The notes under the pieces: generated by a model
Told to the model about the DNA's origin: nothing
Seen by the model: the letters and a program-made list of their open reading frames with translations, nothing else
The model's database searches: none
Source: CAZSRX01 sp964609675 [NCBI: uncultured Bacteroidota bacterium]
Lineage (GTDB): Bacteria; CLD3; SB21
Length of the DNA: 64,000 nucleotides
Direction: 5' to 3'
Assembly (NCBI GenBank): GCA_964609675.1
Contig: CAZSRX010000021.1
Coordinates: forward strand, 8,368-72,367
Program-made: the position numbers and the translations under genes
Part shown: one piece after another, positions 1 through 8,653 of the stretch
Layout of the letters: each line of letters begins with the position of its first letter
How positions within the stretch are numbered: the stretch's first letter is position 1

Positions 1-977
1 GCTTCAACCGATTTGATTTTTACAAGCTTGTCTTCTTTTTCTGCCGGTCTGTCAGATTTTATTATTTTTTTTAGAACATTAAGAGATACGTTACAAATCT
101 GGGAATCTGTGTTTGTCGTATAAAAAATCTGATAATCTTTAATAAACTTTCCTTTAACCGATACATTCAGATAACCAGTGCTTTGCCCTTCAAATTCAAT
201 GATTTTATAATTCTTAACTCCGGTTTCAGCCGGAACCGTCAATAACGATGAGCTTTCTTTATCGACTTTCAAGACAACTTCCGATTTCTCAACCGCCTCA
301 GAACCGGAGACAAACAGATATTCGGTTTTCAGGCCGGGAATTGTTCTGGCATCCTCTGTGATGATGTTCACCAGTTTCTGACTATGTGATCGATGGCCGA
401 AAACAAACATGTAAAATTGCTGGGTTTTTGTCTGAAAACCCAGCAGATAAAAATCATTCTTACTTAGTATCCATTTTGATATTTCCTCAACGACACCCAG
501 TATATCTGGTTTAAAATCGATCAAAGGAATGCCGTCGGTTATAATTATATTGATGGAACTGGTATTCAGAGTATCCCCGACAAAGAGGCGCATCACTTTC
601 TTGATATCAGTATCCCCCCTATATTTTACAGGATTTTCTATTTCATCGATCAGGCGGTCATCGGATAAATTCTGTATATCAGCATCAAAACTATGGTATC
701 TTCTTTGGCATTTGACATAGGATGTTTTAAGAGTCAGCGCGAATTTTGTCATCAAGCTGATATACATTTTATCCCGGGCATAACTGACCATAGAACCTGA
801 ACGGTCAAAATATATGCTTATATCTTCAAGTTCTTTCACAGCCACTGAATTTTTATCAAAAATTTCTTGAACAGTTTTCCATTCCGGAGGATCATCTTTG
901 CATGAGTTAAAAAAGAAACCGGTCATCATCAAAAATATCACGAAATATTTTATTACTACCTTTTTTGTATTAATCAT
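1..977 (-). CDS. von Willebrand factor A domain lipoprotein, 3' end cut by window edge
   Basis: Read on the minus strand from ATG at 977, the frame stays open to base 1, giving about 325 residues without a stop, so the C-terminus lies outside the window. The N-terminus is a lipoprotein signal: two lysines, a hydrophobic stretch and a lipobox-like FNSC with Cys at residue 26. A metal-ion-dependent adhesion site follows: FDRSGSM (Asp58, Ser60, Ser62), a Thr in GDTDI about 65 residues later, and a second Asp in IIITDG. That is the complete DxSxS...T...D pattern of a von Willebrand A fold, which binds a divalent metal and usually mediates protein contact. I infer an envelope-anchored protein facing the periplasm or outside. 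The gene is more AT-rich than the sucD region next to it. No function beyond the fold can be given. Confidence 0.82.
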   Translation of the reverse strand, partial: MINTKKVVIKYFVIFLMMTGFFFNSCKDDPPEWKTVQEIFDKNSVAVKELEDISIYFDRSGSMVSYARDKMYISLMTKFALTLKTSYVKCQRRYHSFDADIQNLSDDRLIDEIENPVKYRGDTDIKKVMRLFVGDTLNTSSINIIITDGIPLIDFKPDILGVVEEISKWILSKNDFYLLGFQTKTQQFYMFVFGHRSHSQKLVNIITEDARTIPGLKTEYLFVSGSEAVEKSEVVLKVDKESSSLLTVPAETGVKNYKIIEFEGQSTGYLNVSVKGKFIKDYQIFYTTNTDSQICNVSLNVLKKIIKSDRPAEKEDKLVKIKSVE

Positions 978-1300
978 TTACCTTTCTCCAACAAGATTAA
1001 ATTTTCATTAAAAATATTTATTAAAAAAAACCTCTTGATTTTGATATAAAGACATTATTTGATGATTTATATTTAGATATGACTCAATATGCAAAAAAAG
1101 AACCCTTTTTAAATAAAGGCCCCTCTAAAAATTACCTTCTTTTGACAAAAAATAAGCATAAACATTTTAATATTCAAATTATTTTACTCTTCCAACCTCT
1201 TTATTGCGTCTTAATCCGTTCTTTTAGCCGTAAAACGCATATTTTAAGAGAAAAAGCTGATCAAGTATTTCATGACCGGCTCCTATTTAAAAAAAGTTAA
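978..1300. other. AT-rich intergenic stretch
   Basis: This spacer separates the start of the vWA lipoprotein from the end of sucD. It is very AT-rich around 1000-1080, which fits a promoter for the leftward vWA gene. A 73-codon plus-strand frame at 1079-1300 has low-complexity AT-driven composition and no ribosome binding site, so I do not call it a gene. Confidence 0.5.
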
Positions 1301-1334
1301 AAATCTCCTGTAGGATACGGTTTATAGGAGATTT
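1301..1334 (-). terminator. Rho-independent terminator after sucD
   Basis: A perfect 9-bp stem (AAATCTCCT at 1301-1309 with AGGAGATTT at 1326-1334) encloses a 16-nt loop. Read leftward it is followed by a T-rich run (plus-strand A run at 1289-1300). It lies 24 bases past the sucD stop, the right place to end the pgsA-to-sucD cluster. Confidence 0.65.
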
Positions 1335-1357
1335 ATAATCGGCTTATTTTCTGTGTG

Positions 1358-2338
1358 TTATTTTTTCTTGCTTTTTTTCGTGCTATTTTTTGGGGCGGTC
1401 TTTTTCACGGATTTTTTTGGCGCCGGTTTGTGCGGATACTTTTTTTCGAGTATCTGCTTGACGGTTATGCCGATATCGGCGGGGCTTTTGACTACGTGAA
1501 TGCCGGCGGCGGCGAGGGCTTTCATTTTTTCCGCCGCGGTGCCTTTACCACCGCTGATAATCGCGCCGGCGTGGCCCATGCGGCGGCCCGGGGGCGCGGT
1601 CTGGCCGGCGATGAACGCGACGACCGGTTTTTTGAAATGCTTTTTAATCCACGCGGCCGCTTCTTCTTCCGCCGTGCCGCCGATCTCGCCGATCATCACA
1701 ACCGCGTCGGTGCCGTCATCTTCGGCAAACAACTGAATGGCGTCAATAAATCGCGTGCCGATTACGGGATCGCCGCCGATACCGATGCAGGTGGACTGCC
1801 CGATTTTCAGCGTCGTCAGCTGATGGACGGCTTCGTACGTCAATGTGCCCGAGCGTGAGATAACGCCCACACGTCCCGGCCGGTGAATGAACGCCGGCAT
1901 GATGCCGACTTTGCATTTGCCCGGCGAAATGATCCCCGGACAGTTCGGCCCGATAAGCCGGCAGTTTTTATCTTTTAAGAAATCATACACCTTAACCATG
2001 TCCTTGGTTGGTATCCCCTCGGTGATACAGACAATCAGACTAATGCCGGCTTCAGCGGCCTCTAAAATCGCGTCCGCCCCAAAGGCCGGAGGAACAAAAA
2101 TCACCGACGTGTTCGCCCTCGTCGCCTTGATCGCTTCCGCCACCGTGTTAAACACCGGCACGGCATACTTCAGTTTGTCCGTATCATTCCCTTTATACTT
2201 CATGCCGCCCTTGCCGGGTGTAACGCCGCCGACGACATAGTTGCCGTACTGCGTCATCTGGCTGGTGTGGAATGTGCCTTCTTTTCCGGTTATCCCCTGC
2301 ACAATCAGCCGGGTTTTTTTGTCAACAAGAATGCTCAT
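1358..2338 (-). CDS. sucD: Succinyl-CoA synthetase, alpha subunit, with lysine-rich tail
   Basis: Alpha subunit of the citric-acid-cycle ligase that interconverts succinyl-CoA and succinate with ADP or GDP phosphorylation. The 326-residue product has the CoA-binding N-terminal fold ([15 protein letters not shown] near residue 11), the [10 protein letters not shown] motif near 131, and the phosphohistidine loop RRMGHAGAI, with the active-site His at about residue 256. Family members are usually near 290 residues; the surplus is a C-terminal tail of about 30 residues made almost only of Lys, Pro, Ala, Ser and Thr. The beta subunit sucC is not adjacent. ATG at 2338 follows AGAGG in the short gap after pgpA, so it may be read with that gene. 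Confidence 0.95.
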   Translation of the reverse strand: MSILVDKKTRLIVQGITGKEGTFHTSQMTQYGNYVVGGVTPGKGGMKYKGNDTDKLKYAVPVFNTVAEAIKATRANTSVIFVPPAFGADAILEAAEAGISLIVCITEGIPTKDMVKVYDFLKDKNCRLIGPNCPGIISPGKCKVGIMPAFIHRPGRVGVISRSGTLTYEAVHQLTTLKIGQSTCIGIGGDPVIGTRFIDAIQLFAEDDGTDAVVMIGEIGGTAEEEAAAWIKKHFKKPVVAFIAGQTAPPGRRMGHAGAIISGGKGTAAEKMKALAAAGIHVVKSPADIGITVKQILEKKYPHKPAPKKSVKKTAPKNSTKKSKKK

Positions 2339-2365
2339 ATAAAACCTCTTACATTAGGAGGGTTA

Positions 2366-2833
2366 TTAAAATCCGTGGCTAAACCAAATAATAAACTGCA
2401 CAATCACATTGCTCAAAATCCCTGCAAACACATCGTCCATCATGATACCCCAGCCGCCCGGCCATTCCTGCGCTTTGTCAATGCCAAACCACTTGGTCAT
2501 ATCGAGTGTACGGAACAGTATAAACGCCGTTAAAATCCAATACCAGACATTCGGTATCAGGAACAAGGCGATCCACATCCCGGCGATTTCATCAATTACC
2601 ACGCGGGAAGGGTCTTCGCCCCACTCCGCTTCTGCTCGGGTACCGGACCAGACGCCCGCAAAAAAAGTCAGCAGGATTATAATAAAAAAAACAAAGGAAT
2701 TCAACAGGGAAGGTGAATCCGGCCATAAAAAAAAATAAGCCGCGGCGGCCACCGCGCTCCCTGCCGTACCCGGCATAACCGGAAAATATCCGGCGCCCAA
2801 TCCGGTGGCAAGGCCTTTAACAAAAAAATTCAT
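2366..2833 (-). CDS. pgpA: Phosphatidylglycerophosphatase A
   Basis: A 155-residue inner-membrane enzyme that dephosphorylates phosphatidylglycerophosphate to phosphatidylglycerol. It shows the PgpA opening (GLATGLGAGYFPVMPGTAGS), the DPSRVVIDEIAGMW motif near residue 75 with its acidic residues, and the late MTKWFGIDKAQEWPGGWG and MMDDVFAG segments. Hydrophobic stretches fit several membrane helices. Length is normal for the family. It is in the same direction as pgsA about 1.5 kb upstream, which makes its substrate, so the two final steps of phosphatidylglycerol synthesis sit in one cluster. ATG at 2833 is the first start; its ribosome binding site is weak. Confidence 0.93.
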   Translation of the reverse strand: MNFFVKGLATGLGAGYFPVMPGTAGSAVAAAAYFFLWPDSPSLLNSFVFFIIILLTFFAGVWSGTRAEAEWGEDPSRVVIDEIAGMWIALFLIPNVWYWILTAFILFRTLDMTKWFGIDKAQEWPGGWGIMMDDVFAGILSNVIVQFIIWFSHGF

Positions 2834-2941
2834 GGCTTCAGTCGTATCCGTCGGTGGTCCTGTTGACTAATTCAGGAAGAAGATAGGACTTTTTTATATT
2901 TTTACAACGACTTTTACAGCGGGACAAAAAATTTTTTTATC

Positions 2942-4390
2942 TCACAAATACGACGGCGGCGTAACCTCATAAATAAAAAACAGACCGTCATATTGATGGA
3001 TTAAAATCATCTGCTCCGCGTTGAGGCCCCAGCTTTTGGCCGTGATTGGATTAAATAACCATGCGTTTCCTTCCGACAGTTTTTTTCTGGATATGTCCAG
3101 AAAGCAAAACCGCCGGTCCGACCGGTAAAAGATGGATTCCAGACTACCTGAGGTTGCCGGCGAAATATCATAAACAACGCGATGGTTCGTCGCTGCCCGG
3201 CCGCGATAGATATAGAAGCCGACCGTGTACATTTCCGCGCGATGATTGTCGCTCAGCCAATGGCCCATATTCTTGAATGCGTAATCGCTGCCGATGACTT
3301 CGTCATACCGGTTACATACATGCGCATTGTGAGCCCAGACGATGATTTTCTTGCCGGGAAAAAGCGTATCGATGAGGAAATCAATGTTTTCGGCCATGCT
3401 ACGGTCCCTGATAACCGACGCGGCCTGATAGTTCTGCTGGGCTTGAAGGACAAACAGATCCACTGCCGCCGGCGTCATGTGCGCTTCCTGCGTTAAAACG
3501 CGGATCAGACCGCTCTCCTGCGGATGCAGTGATTGTAGCGCCGTTTTTCCTGTTTCCAGAAACTGATACAGAGTGTCATAAAATTGCTTTATTGTATTCT
3601 GGTTGCTTATCAGATAACCGATATCGGCGCCCTGCGTGAACATGGAATCCTGCCGGTACACGGCGTCGGCATAAACGGCATCGAGCGGCTGAATGATCCG
3701 CTTGTAATCATAGGCCCGCCCGAAGTAGCTGTAGGTGGAGCTCATCTGGATGTCAAAACCGGCAACATCGAGCGGCCGCGACGACGTACGCGTTTCCTTA
3801 AGGTATTCAAACAGCGGGAGGAGTTCTTCCGTATGCCACACCGGAAACACCGACCGCTTCATGTTCATCAGGGGCGTTTCCTTCAACACGTTGGTATTCG
3901 CGCTGAAACAATCATAAAGGCCGCTCTCAAAAGCGATGACACCGAAATCGCATTGTTCGTGAAGAAATTTTATGAGGCGCACCTTGGCCATGCTGAATTG
4001 TGCGACACCGTGACCGCTTTCGCCCAGCAGGACGATACGCTTGCCTTGAAAATACGTTTTCAGACAATCCAAATCGTTAAAATGCGAAGAGGTCAGGGAG
4101 CGGACCGGCGCCGCGTTGGTTTTAATCCACGCGCTCCAGACAGCGTTTTCCGGCGGCGCGCCGGAATCGGGAGGAATCTGAAGTTCCTTATCGGTCAGTA
4201 AATCCGACGGGTAATTGTCGAAGCCATCGGAATGGTTATCGCAGGAACCTGATGACACCATTAAAATGAGCAGGCCTAATTGACGCCAACGACAAAGCGC
4301 GGTCAATGGCTTTTGCATAACACGAATACGATAATCCATGAACGGTAATCGCTGTATTAAAAAATAACGACGCCAATCAATCTCAGACAT
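2942..4390 (-). CDS. Erythromycin-esterase-family lipoprotein-like protein
   Basis: A 482-residue protein of the erythromycin esterase (Ere) family. Visible family marks are IVLLGESGHGVAQF near residue 117, a following Glu-containing IAFESGLYDC block, and IIVWAHNAHV near residue 350, holding the conserved His residues of the presumed metal-dependent hydrolase site. Before this lie RWRQLG, a hydrophobic run and GSC near residue 49, suggesting lipidation; the true start may be one of the internal ATGs at 4339 or 4318, because the ATG at 4390 would give an unusually long leader. The 4390 ATG overlaps the pgsA stop by 8 bases, so the genes are probably co-transcribed. Most chromosomal family members have no shown role in macrolide resistance; substrate unknown. 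Confidence 0.8.
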   Translation of the reverse strand: MSEIDWRRYFLIQRLPFMDYRIRVMQKPLTALCRWRQLGLLILMVSSGSCDNHSDGFDNYPSDLLTDKELQIPPDSGAPPENAVWSAWIKTNAAPVRSLTSSHFNDLDCLKTYFQGKRIVLLGESGHGVAQFSMAKVRLIKFLHEQCDFGVIAFESGLYDCFSANTNVLKETPLMNMKRSVFPVWHTEELLPLFEYLKETRTSSRPLDVAGFDIQMSSTYSYFGRAYDYKRIIQPLDAVYADAVYRQDSMFTQGADIGYLISNQNTIKQFYDTLYQFLETGKTALQSLHPQESGLIRVLTQEAHMTPAAVDLFVLQAQQNYQAASVIRDRSMAENIDFLIDTLFPGKKIIVWAHNAHVCNRYDEVIGSDYAFKNMGHWLSDNHRAEMYTVGFYIYRGRAATNHRVVYDISPATSGSLESIFYRSDRRFCFLDISRKKLSEGNAWLFNPITAKSWGLNAEQMILIHQYDGLFFIYEVTPPSYL

Positions 4391-5006
4391 TCTTGAAAAA
4401 AGAAAATGTCGCCATCTTACGCACCGCGTCCCAGTTCTGATAGAGATAGAACACGCCGGATAATGCAGTAAAAAACGTAACCAACAGCATGCCGCTGTAA
4501 ATCACGTTGTACGTTGTAAACCAATTAACCGTGTTGGAAATAAAGTTCATGAAATCCACGCCGAAATCCGTCAGCAGGGACTGCAGGGCGATAAAGAGCA
4601 ATATCAGCCCGATCATCAGCATCTGAAACGCCGTCTTAAGCTTGGCAAAGAAATTGGTGATAATCGGCTTGCCCTGATGCATCGCGTAGGAGCGCAGGCT
4701 GGTAACAATCAGGTCCCGCAATACAATCACCATCACCATCCATAGCTTGATCAAGCCGATGTAGACGAACGAAAACAGTGCGGACAGTACCAGCACCTTA
4801 TCGGCCAGCGGGTCCAGGAAACGCCCCCAGTCGGAACTGAACCCGTACCGGCGCGCCAGATAACCGTCCAGCCAGTCGGTAACGGAAGCCACCAGAAAAA
4901 GCAAAACCGCGTAAAACTGCAGATCGCTTTTCAGCACGCAGTAAACAAAAAACGGTGTCAGTACAATCCGGAACACCGTCAGGATATTTGGTATATGCTT
5001 CAGCAT
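4383..5006 (-). CDS. pgsA: CDP-diacylglycerol-glycerol-3-phosphate 3-phosphatidyltransferase
   Basis: Membrane enzyme joining CDP-diacylglycerol and glycerol 3-phosphate to phosphatidylglycerophosphate, the committed step to phosphatidylglycerol. The CDP-alcohol phosphotransferase signature D-G-x2-A-R-x8-G-x3-D-x3-D is complete (DGYLARRYGF...GRFLDPLAD, about residues 48-70). PNILTVFRIVLTPFF at the N-terminus is typical of PgsA. I chose ATG at 5006 (207 residues, MLKHIPNILT) over the TTG ten codons upstream because the family starts just before PNILT. The stop TGA lies inside the start of the esterase-like gene. PgpA, the next enzyme, is encoded further down the same strand. Confidence 0.93.
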   Translation of the reverse strand: MLKHIPNILTVFRIVLTPFFVYCVLKSDLQFYAVLLFLVASVTDWLDGYLARRYGFSSDWGRFLDPLADKVLVLSALFSFVYIGLIKLWMVMVIVLRDLIVTSLRSYAMHQGKPIITNFFAKLKTAFQMLMIGLILLFIALQSLLTDFGVDFMNFISNTVNWFTTYNVIYSGMLLVTFFTALSGVFYLYQNWDAVRKMATFSFFKNV

Positions 5007-5052
5007 AGCAGAATTTACTTGTTTATGTCCGCTCAAAACACCTATATTAGCG

Positions 5053-5065
5053 ACCTTATTAAGGT
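5053..5065. promoter_or_regulatory. Palindrome in the divergent pgsA/lipM gap
   Basis: ACCTTATTAAGGT is a 13-bp dyad (six-base arms round one central T) about 47 bases upstream of the pgsA ATG and 70 bases before lipM. It sits where a regulator could control both divergent genes. There is no T-run, so it is not a terminator. Function is a guess from position only. Confidence 0.25.
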
Positions 5066-5135
5066 AAGTTAAAAAAGGATTTAAGACAAGTATTTTTTTG
5101 CAAACGCAATTTACTTACGCCTAAACAGGGGCCCT

Positions 5136-5867
5136 ATGATCTGGCAGTTTTTAGACACCGGTTTGCATACCGGAGCGTATAACATGGCGCTGGACGAACA
5201 ACTGGCGCGCGAAGTGGGAGCGGGCACGCGCCCGTCCGTACTGCGGTTTTTTCAGTGGCAACCGTACTGCATCTCCCTTGGCAAGCATCAGCGGATGGAT
5301 GATATCGACACCGCGCGGGCGCAAGCGGAAGGTATTGACGTGGTATACCGGCCCACCGGCGGCCGGGCCATCCTGCACGCGGAGGAACTGACGTACAGTG
5401 TCGTGTTTAAAAATGAAATTACCGGTACGGTGGAAGAGACCTACCGGCTTATTAGTGAAGCGCTGGTACAGGGTCTGCGGGCCGTCGGCGTGGATGCGGC
5501 TATGAATCCCGCTCAGCCGAACTTCCGCCAATGGTATACGCAGCCCGTGTCCAAGCTCTGTTTTTCAAGCTCCGCGCGTCATGAAATTCAGGTTGACGGC
5601 CGCAAACTGGTCGGCAGCGCCCAGCGACGGCTTTCCGGCGCCGTGCTCCAGCACGGGTCGATCCTGCTGGGATCGTTTCACCGCCGTCTGCCGGAATTCC
5701 TCAACGTACCCGAACCGGCCAAAATCATCATGCGCCAGATGATGGACGAAAAAACCATCGAAATCGGGCAAATAACTTCCGTGAATCTGGAAACTCTGAA
5801 AACCGCCATACGGCAAGCGTTTGCGGAAGTATTCTCTATTGAATTTCACGAAGCGGAGGCGCCGTAA
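5136..5867 (+). CDS. lipM: LipM-type octanoyltransferase / lipoate-protein ligase family
   Basis: A 243-residue member of the biotin/lipoate protein ligase fold. Motifs: NMALDEQLA near residue 16, RRxTGGR-type YRPTGGRAILH at 71-81, and CFSSSARHE at 142-150 followed by VDGRKLVGSAQ (Lys157). The Cys in this place is the acyl-thioester residue of LipM-type octanoyltransferases, which move octanoate from acyl carrier protein to a lipoyl domain; simple LplA ligases lack it. I therefore favour transfer from acyl carrier protein over free-lipoate ligation, by family analogy. ATG at 5136 follows AGGGG. It heads a three-gene plus-strand run; rnhA starts four bases past its stop. Confidence 0.78.
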   Translation: MIWQFLDTGLHTGAYNMALDEQLAREVGAGTRPSVLRFFQWQPYCISLGKHQRMDDIDTARAQAEGIDVVYRPTGGRAILHAEELTYSVVFKNEITGTVEETYRLISEALVQGLRAVGVDAAMNPAQPNFRQWYTQPVSKLCFSSSARHEIQVDGRKLVGSAQRRLSGAVLQHGSILLGSFHRRLPEFLNVPEPAKIIMRQMMDEKTIEIGQITSVNLETLKTAIRQAFAEVFSIEFHEAEAP

Positions 5868-5871
5868 CCTT

Positions 5872-6327
5872 ATGGACGCTCCGGAAAGACCGCGCTATAC
5901 CATCTATACGGATGGCGCCTGTAAAAGCAATCCCGGACCCGGAGGCTGGGCGGCAATCATTCTCTCCGATTCGTCCCCCATACGCGAGGAATTGCAGATA
6001 TCCGGTCATTGCGCATCCACGACCAACAATATCATGGAAATGACGGCCGTTATCCGCGCGCTGGAGAGCCTTCCGCAGCCGGCGCGCGTGGTGGTATACA
6101 GCGACAGCGCTTATATTGTCAACGCGTTTCGGGAGCGATGGTTCGATCAGTGGATCCGTAACGGTTGGAAAACGAGCGGCCGCAAACCGGTCAAAAACCG
6201 CGCTTTATGGGAAAAGCTTCTGGATTTATGCGCCGTTCACACCGTACAGTTTATCAAAGTGGCCGGACACACCGGAGATCCTTATAATGAGCGGGCCGAT
6301 CGCCTGGCCAATCAGGCGATACCATGA
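5872..6327 (+). CDS. rnhA: Ribonuclease HI
   Basis: Cytoplasmic nuclease that cuts the RNA strand of RNA-DNA hybrids, for example R-loops and primers. The 151-residue product carries all type 1 catalytic residues: Asp14 in YTDGACKSNPGPGG, Glu56 in NNIMEMT, Asp78 in VYSDSAYI, His133 in VAGHTGDP and Asp143 in ERADRLAN. The start is the ATG at 5872, preceded by GGAGG; an upstream TTG at 5821 in the same frame would only add residues overlapping lipM and is less likely. Its TGA overlaps the ATG of the acyltransferase gene (ATGA), so translation is probably coupled. Confidence 0.95.
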   Translation: MDAPERPRYTIYTDGACKSNPGPGGWAAIILSDSSPIREELQISGHCASTTNNIMEMTAVIRALESLPQPARVVVYSDSAYIVNAFRERWFDQWIRNGWKTSGRKPVKNRALWEKLLDLCAVHTVQFIKVAGHTGDPYNERADRLANQAIP

Positions 6328-7181
6328 AAGCGGTTTCCGTAATACATTATTTCGAATATTTTCTGCTCCGTTTAGTACGTGCCTTTTTGTGGTTTTTCCC
6401 GTTGCGCGTTATCTCGGCAACAGGCGCGTTTGCCGGACTTATCTTTTATACGCTGGGAATTCGTAAAGCCGTCGCCCGTGATAATATTATTCTAGCCGGA
6501 ATCTGCAAAGATTCCAGGCATCTTAAACAACTGCTGAAAAGCAACTATAAAAATCTCGGCCGGACATTTACGGAGTTACTGATGAATGACCGCCTACCTA
6601 TAAAGGAAGGACGTAATTTCAGGTGGGACATACCTTCCGATTTCCTGACGGTAATAAGGCGCGGCGCTATTTTGATTTCCGGTCACATCGGCAGTTGGGA
6701 ATTGATGGGCCAAGCGCTGGTGCAATATGGCGTTAAACTCGCGGTTGTCGTGCGACGGCAGGCCAATCCGCTCACGGATCGTTACATCAACCGCATCCGC
6801 CAACGTTGCGGCATGGACGTCGTCTATGACGAGGAACTGTTTAAACTGCGGCGACATCTCGCCGACGGGCATGCGATAGCCCTTCTCGCAGACCAGGACT
6901 ACGGAAAACCGGGCGAGCCGGTTGTTTTTTTCGGCCGGCCGTGCCGCGCGCCTGCCGGTCCCGGCCGTCTGGCTGTCCGTCTGAAAATTCCGGTCTATTT
7001 ATGTACCTCCTACAGAAAAAATGGAGTTGATTTTACTTTCTCCATTAAACCGGTTCCTTTTTCTGACGAGGCGGATATCGGCGAAATAACCTCCCGGTAT
7101 ACAGCCATGCTTGAAACCCTCATTCGGAAACATCCGGATCAGTGGCTGTGGCAGCACAAGCGGTGGAAATTAGCGAAATAA
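6324..7181 (+). CDS. Lysophospholipid/lipid A-type acyltransferase (LpxL/HtrB family)
   Basis: A 285-residue membrane-bound acyltransferase of the LpxL/LpxM (HtrB/MsbB) family, which adds secondary acyl chains to lipid A precursors. The catalytic H-x4-E pair is in SGHIGSWELMG near residue 120, and LADQDYGKPGEPVVFFG with GRPCRAPAGPGRLA near 195-220 are the following conserved blocks. An N-terminal hydrophobic helix (about residues 10-45) fits a membrane anchor. At 285 residues it is slightly shorter than the E. coli enzymes (about 300). The overlap with rnhA (ATGA) suggests co-translation. Its presence supports an outer membrane with lipid A; acyl chain and substrate cannot be told. Confidence 0.85.
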   Translation: MKAVSVIHYFEYFLLRLVRAFLWFFPLRVISATGAFAGLIFYTLGIRKAVARDNIILAGICKDSRHLKQLLKSNYKNLGRTFTELLMNDRLPIKEGRNFRWDIPSDFLTVIRRGAILISGHIGSWELMGQALVQYGVKLAVVVRRQANPLTDRYINRIRQRCGMDVVYDEELFKLRRHLADGHAIALLADQDYGKPGEPVVFFGRPCRAPAGPGRLAVRLKIPVYLCTSYRKNGVDFTFSIKPVPFSDEADIGEITSRYTAMLETLIRKHPDQWLWQHKRWKLAK

Positions 7182-7253
7182 ATACTTGAAAATATGTTTT
7201 TTTTGAGATAATTTAATATTTTATAGAGTAATTCTCACCGAATATATAAAGGT

Positions 7254-8537
7254 ATGGACCCCGAAAAACCCAAGGATCCGTTGCTGAGCAACATCGACCA
7301 GATTCTGGAAAACCTGAGAAACCGGCAAGCAGAAATTCTCTGCGTGGACGACGAACCGTCCATGCTGAACGTGCTGGAACGGATATTCTCGGATGATTTC
7401 ACGGTTTACAAAGCGGCCAGCGGTGCCGAGGGCCTGGAGATTCTCAAACAGAAACCGGATATTGAGCTAATCATTTCCGATCAACGAATGCCGGTCATGT
7501 CGGGAACGGAATTCCTTAACCGCTCTCGAGAAATTAATCCCAACTGCATCCGCATCATACTCACCGGTTATACCGACATCAAAGATCTTGTGGATTCCAT
7601 CAATACCGGCAAGGTTTTTCAGTATGTCACCAAACCTTTTGAGCCTGACGAACTGCGGATCGTTATCAAGCGCGGCCTGGATTATTATCGCAAAAACCGG
7701 GAAGTGCAGGTGGCTTATGAGGAATTGCAGAAGGCCTATATTCATCTGCGCGAAACCCAGAACCAGCTCATCCGTTCCGAAAAGATGTCGATGCTCGGCC
7801 AGCTGATGGCTAACATCGCCCATGAAATCCGCAATCCGATCAGCAATATCAATAACTCATCCAAACTGCTGGCGATGGAATGGCTCGGCGTCAAGCGTTT
7901 TCTCGTTAAAATGGACCAGGCCGAAAGCGTTGAACAGATTGAGGCCATCTTATCCAACGAAGACGACCGCATCGACGTGCCGCAAACGGTTACGGATTTT
8001 GACGCGGCACTCTCGATCATAACCCATAGTTGCGAGTTGGCCGGCGAGATTATCGAAGACCTGCGCGGGTTCTCGCGCCTTGACGACGCGCATTTCGTGG
8101 ATACCGACATTAATTTTCAGATCAACCGGGCGCTGAAACTTCTGCAGTCCAAATACAAACATCAGATCGAGTTCCGGAAAGAGCTTCAGGACCTGCCGCT
8201 GATCCCCGGTTTTCCGGGCCCTATCGCCCAAGTATTAATCAACATCATGGACAACGCGGCTCATGCCATGAACGGCAAGGGCGTCGTGGAAATCCGCAGC
8301 CGGCAGGCCGACAGTTACGTGGTGGTGGACATTACCGACCACGGCTCCGGAATCCCTCAGGACATCGTCCATAAAATCTTTGATTACGGTTTTACGACCA
8401 AAGGCGCCAACGAAGGCACCGGATTAGGCCTGGCGATTGCCAGCGAAATCATGAAACGCCATAAGGGCCGAATCGAAGTGACCAGCCAACCGGGCGAAGG
8501 CTCTACGTTCAGTATTTATTTTCCTGTTAAAAAATAA
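7254..8537 (+). CDS. Receiver domain-histidine kinase protein
   Basis: A 427-residue soluble signalling protein with reversed hybrid order: receiver first, kinase second. The receiver spans about residues 27-140, with acidic pair Asp32-Asp33, phosphoacceptor Asp76 in IISDQRMP, Thr in ILTGYTD and Lys in TKPFEPDE. A helical linker (about 145-178) leads to a HisKA domain with His190 in IAHEIRNPIS, then a HATPase domain with NIMDNAAHAM, DHGSGIPQ and GTGLGLAIASEI. There is no membrane segment or sensory PAS/GAF domain, so input probably arrives by phosphorylation of the receiver from another kinase. It stands alone, 72 bases after the acyltransferase gene in an AT-rich gap. Target unknown. Confidence 0.92.
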   Translation: MDPEKPKDPLLSNIDQILENLRNRQAEILCVDDEPSMLNVLERIFSDDFTVYKAASGAEGLEILKQKPDIELIISDQRMPVMSGTEFLNRSREINPNCIRIILTGYTDIKDLVDSINTGKVFQYVTKPFEPDELRIVIKRGLDYYRKNREVQVAYEELQKAYIHLRETQNQLIRSEKMSMLGQLMANIAHEIRNPISNINNSSKLLAMEWLGVKRFLVKMDQAESVEQIEAILSNEDDRIDVPQTVTDFDAALSIITHSCELAGEIIEDLRGFSRLDDAHFVDTDINFQINRALKLLQSKYKHQIEFRKELQDLPLIPGFPGPIAQVLINIMDNAAHAMNGKGVVEIRSRQADSYVVVDITDHGSGIPQDIVHKIFDYGFTTKGANEGTGLGLAIASEIMKRHKGRIEVTSQPGEGSTFSIYFPVKK

Positions 8538-8559
8538 CCCCGACCGGTTTGGGTCAGGG
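8538..8559 (-). terminator. Terminator after tRNA-Leu(CAG), possibly bidirectional
   Basis: An 8-position stem with one mismatch (8538-8545 with 8552-8559) and a 6-nt loop. Read leftward it follows the tRNA and is succeeded by TTATTTTTT, a proper U-tract. It starts immediately after the kinase stop codon and may serve that gene too, though the plus-strand tail is weak. Confidence 0.6.
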
Positions 8560-8570
8560 TATTTGAAGCG

Positions 8571-8653
8571 TGCCGAGGAGGGGAGTTGAACCCCTACGCC
8601 CTTGCGAGCACTAGTACCTGAAACTAGCGTGTCTGCCATTTCACCACCTCGGC
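8571..8653 (-). tRNA. tRNA-Leu (anticodon CAG)
   Basis: Reading the minus strand from 8653: acceptor GCCGAGG pairs with CCTCGGC before discriminator A at 8571. The D-arm contains GGTGGTGAAATGGCAGA, the anticodon stem CTAGT/ACTAG encloses TTCAGGT with anticodon CAG, a long variable arm (class II) follows, and the T-arm has GGTTCAACTCC. Length 83 nt; the terminal CCA is not encoded. Confidence 0.95.

Noticed and set aside
1079-1300. A 73-codon plus-strand frame in the AT-rich gap
   Set aside because: No ribosome site, no family, composition explained by AT-rich DNA.
1355-1858. A 167-codon plus-strand frame opposite sucD
   Set aside because: Shadow frame; Arg/Phe-rich and antisense to a conserved enzyme.
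2942-4390. Macrolide resistance gene
   Set aside because: Family membership alone does not show erythromycin hydrolysis; no resistance context or mobile element is present.
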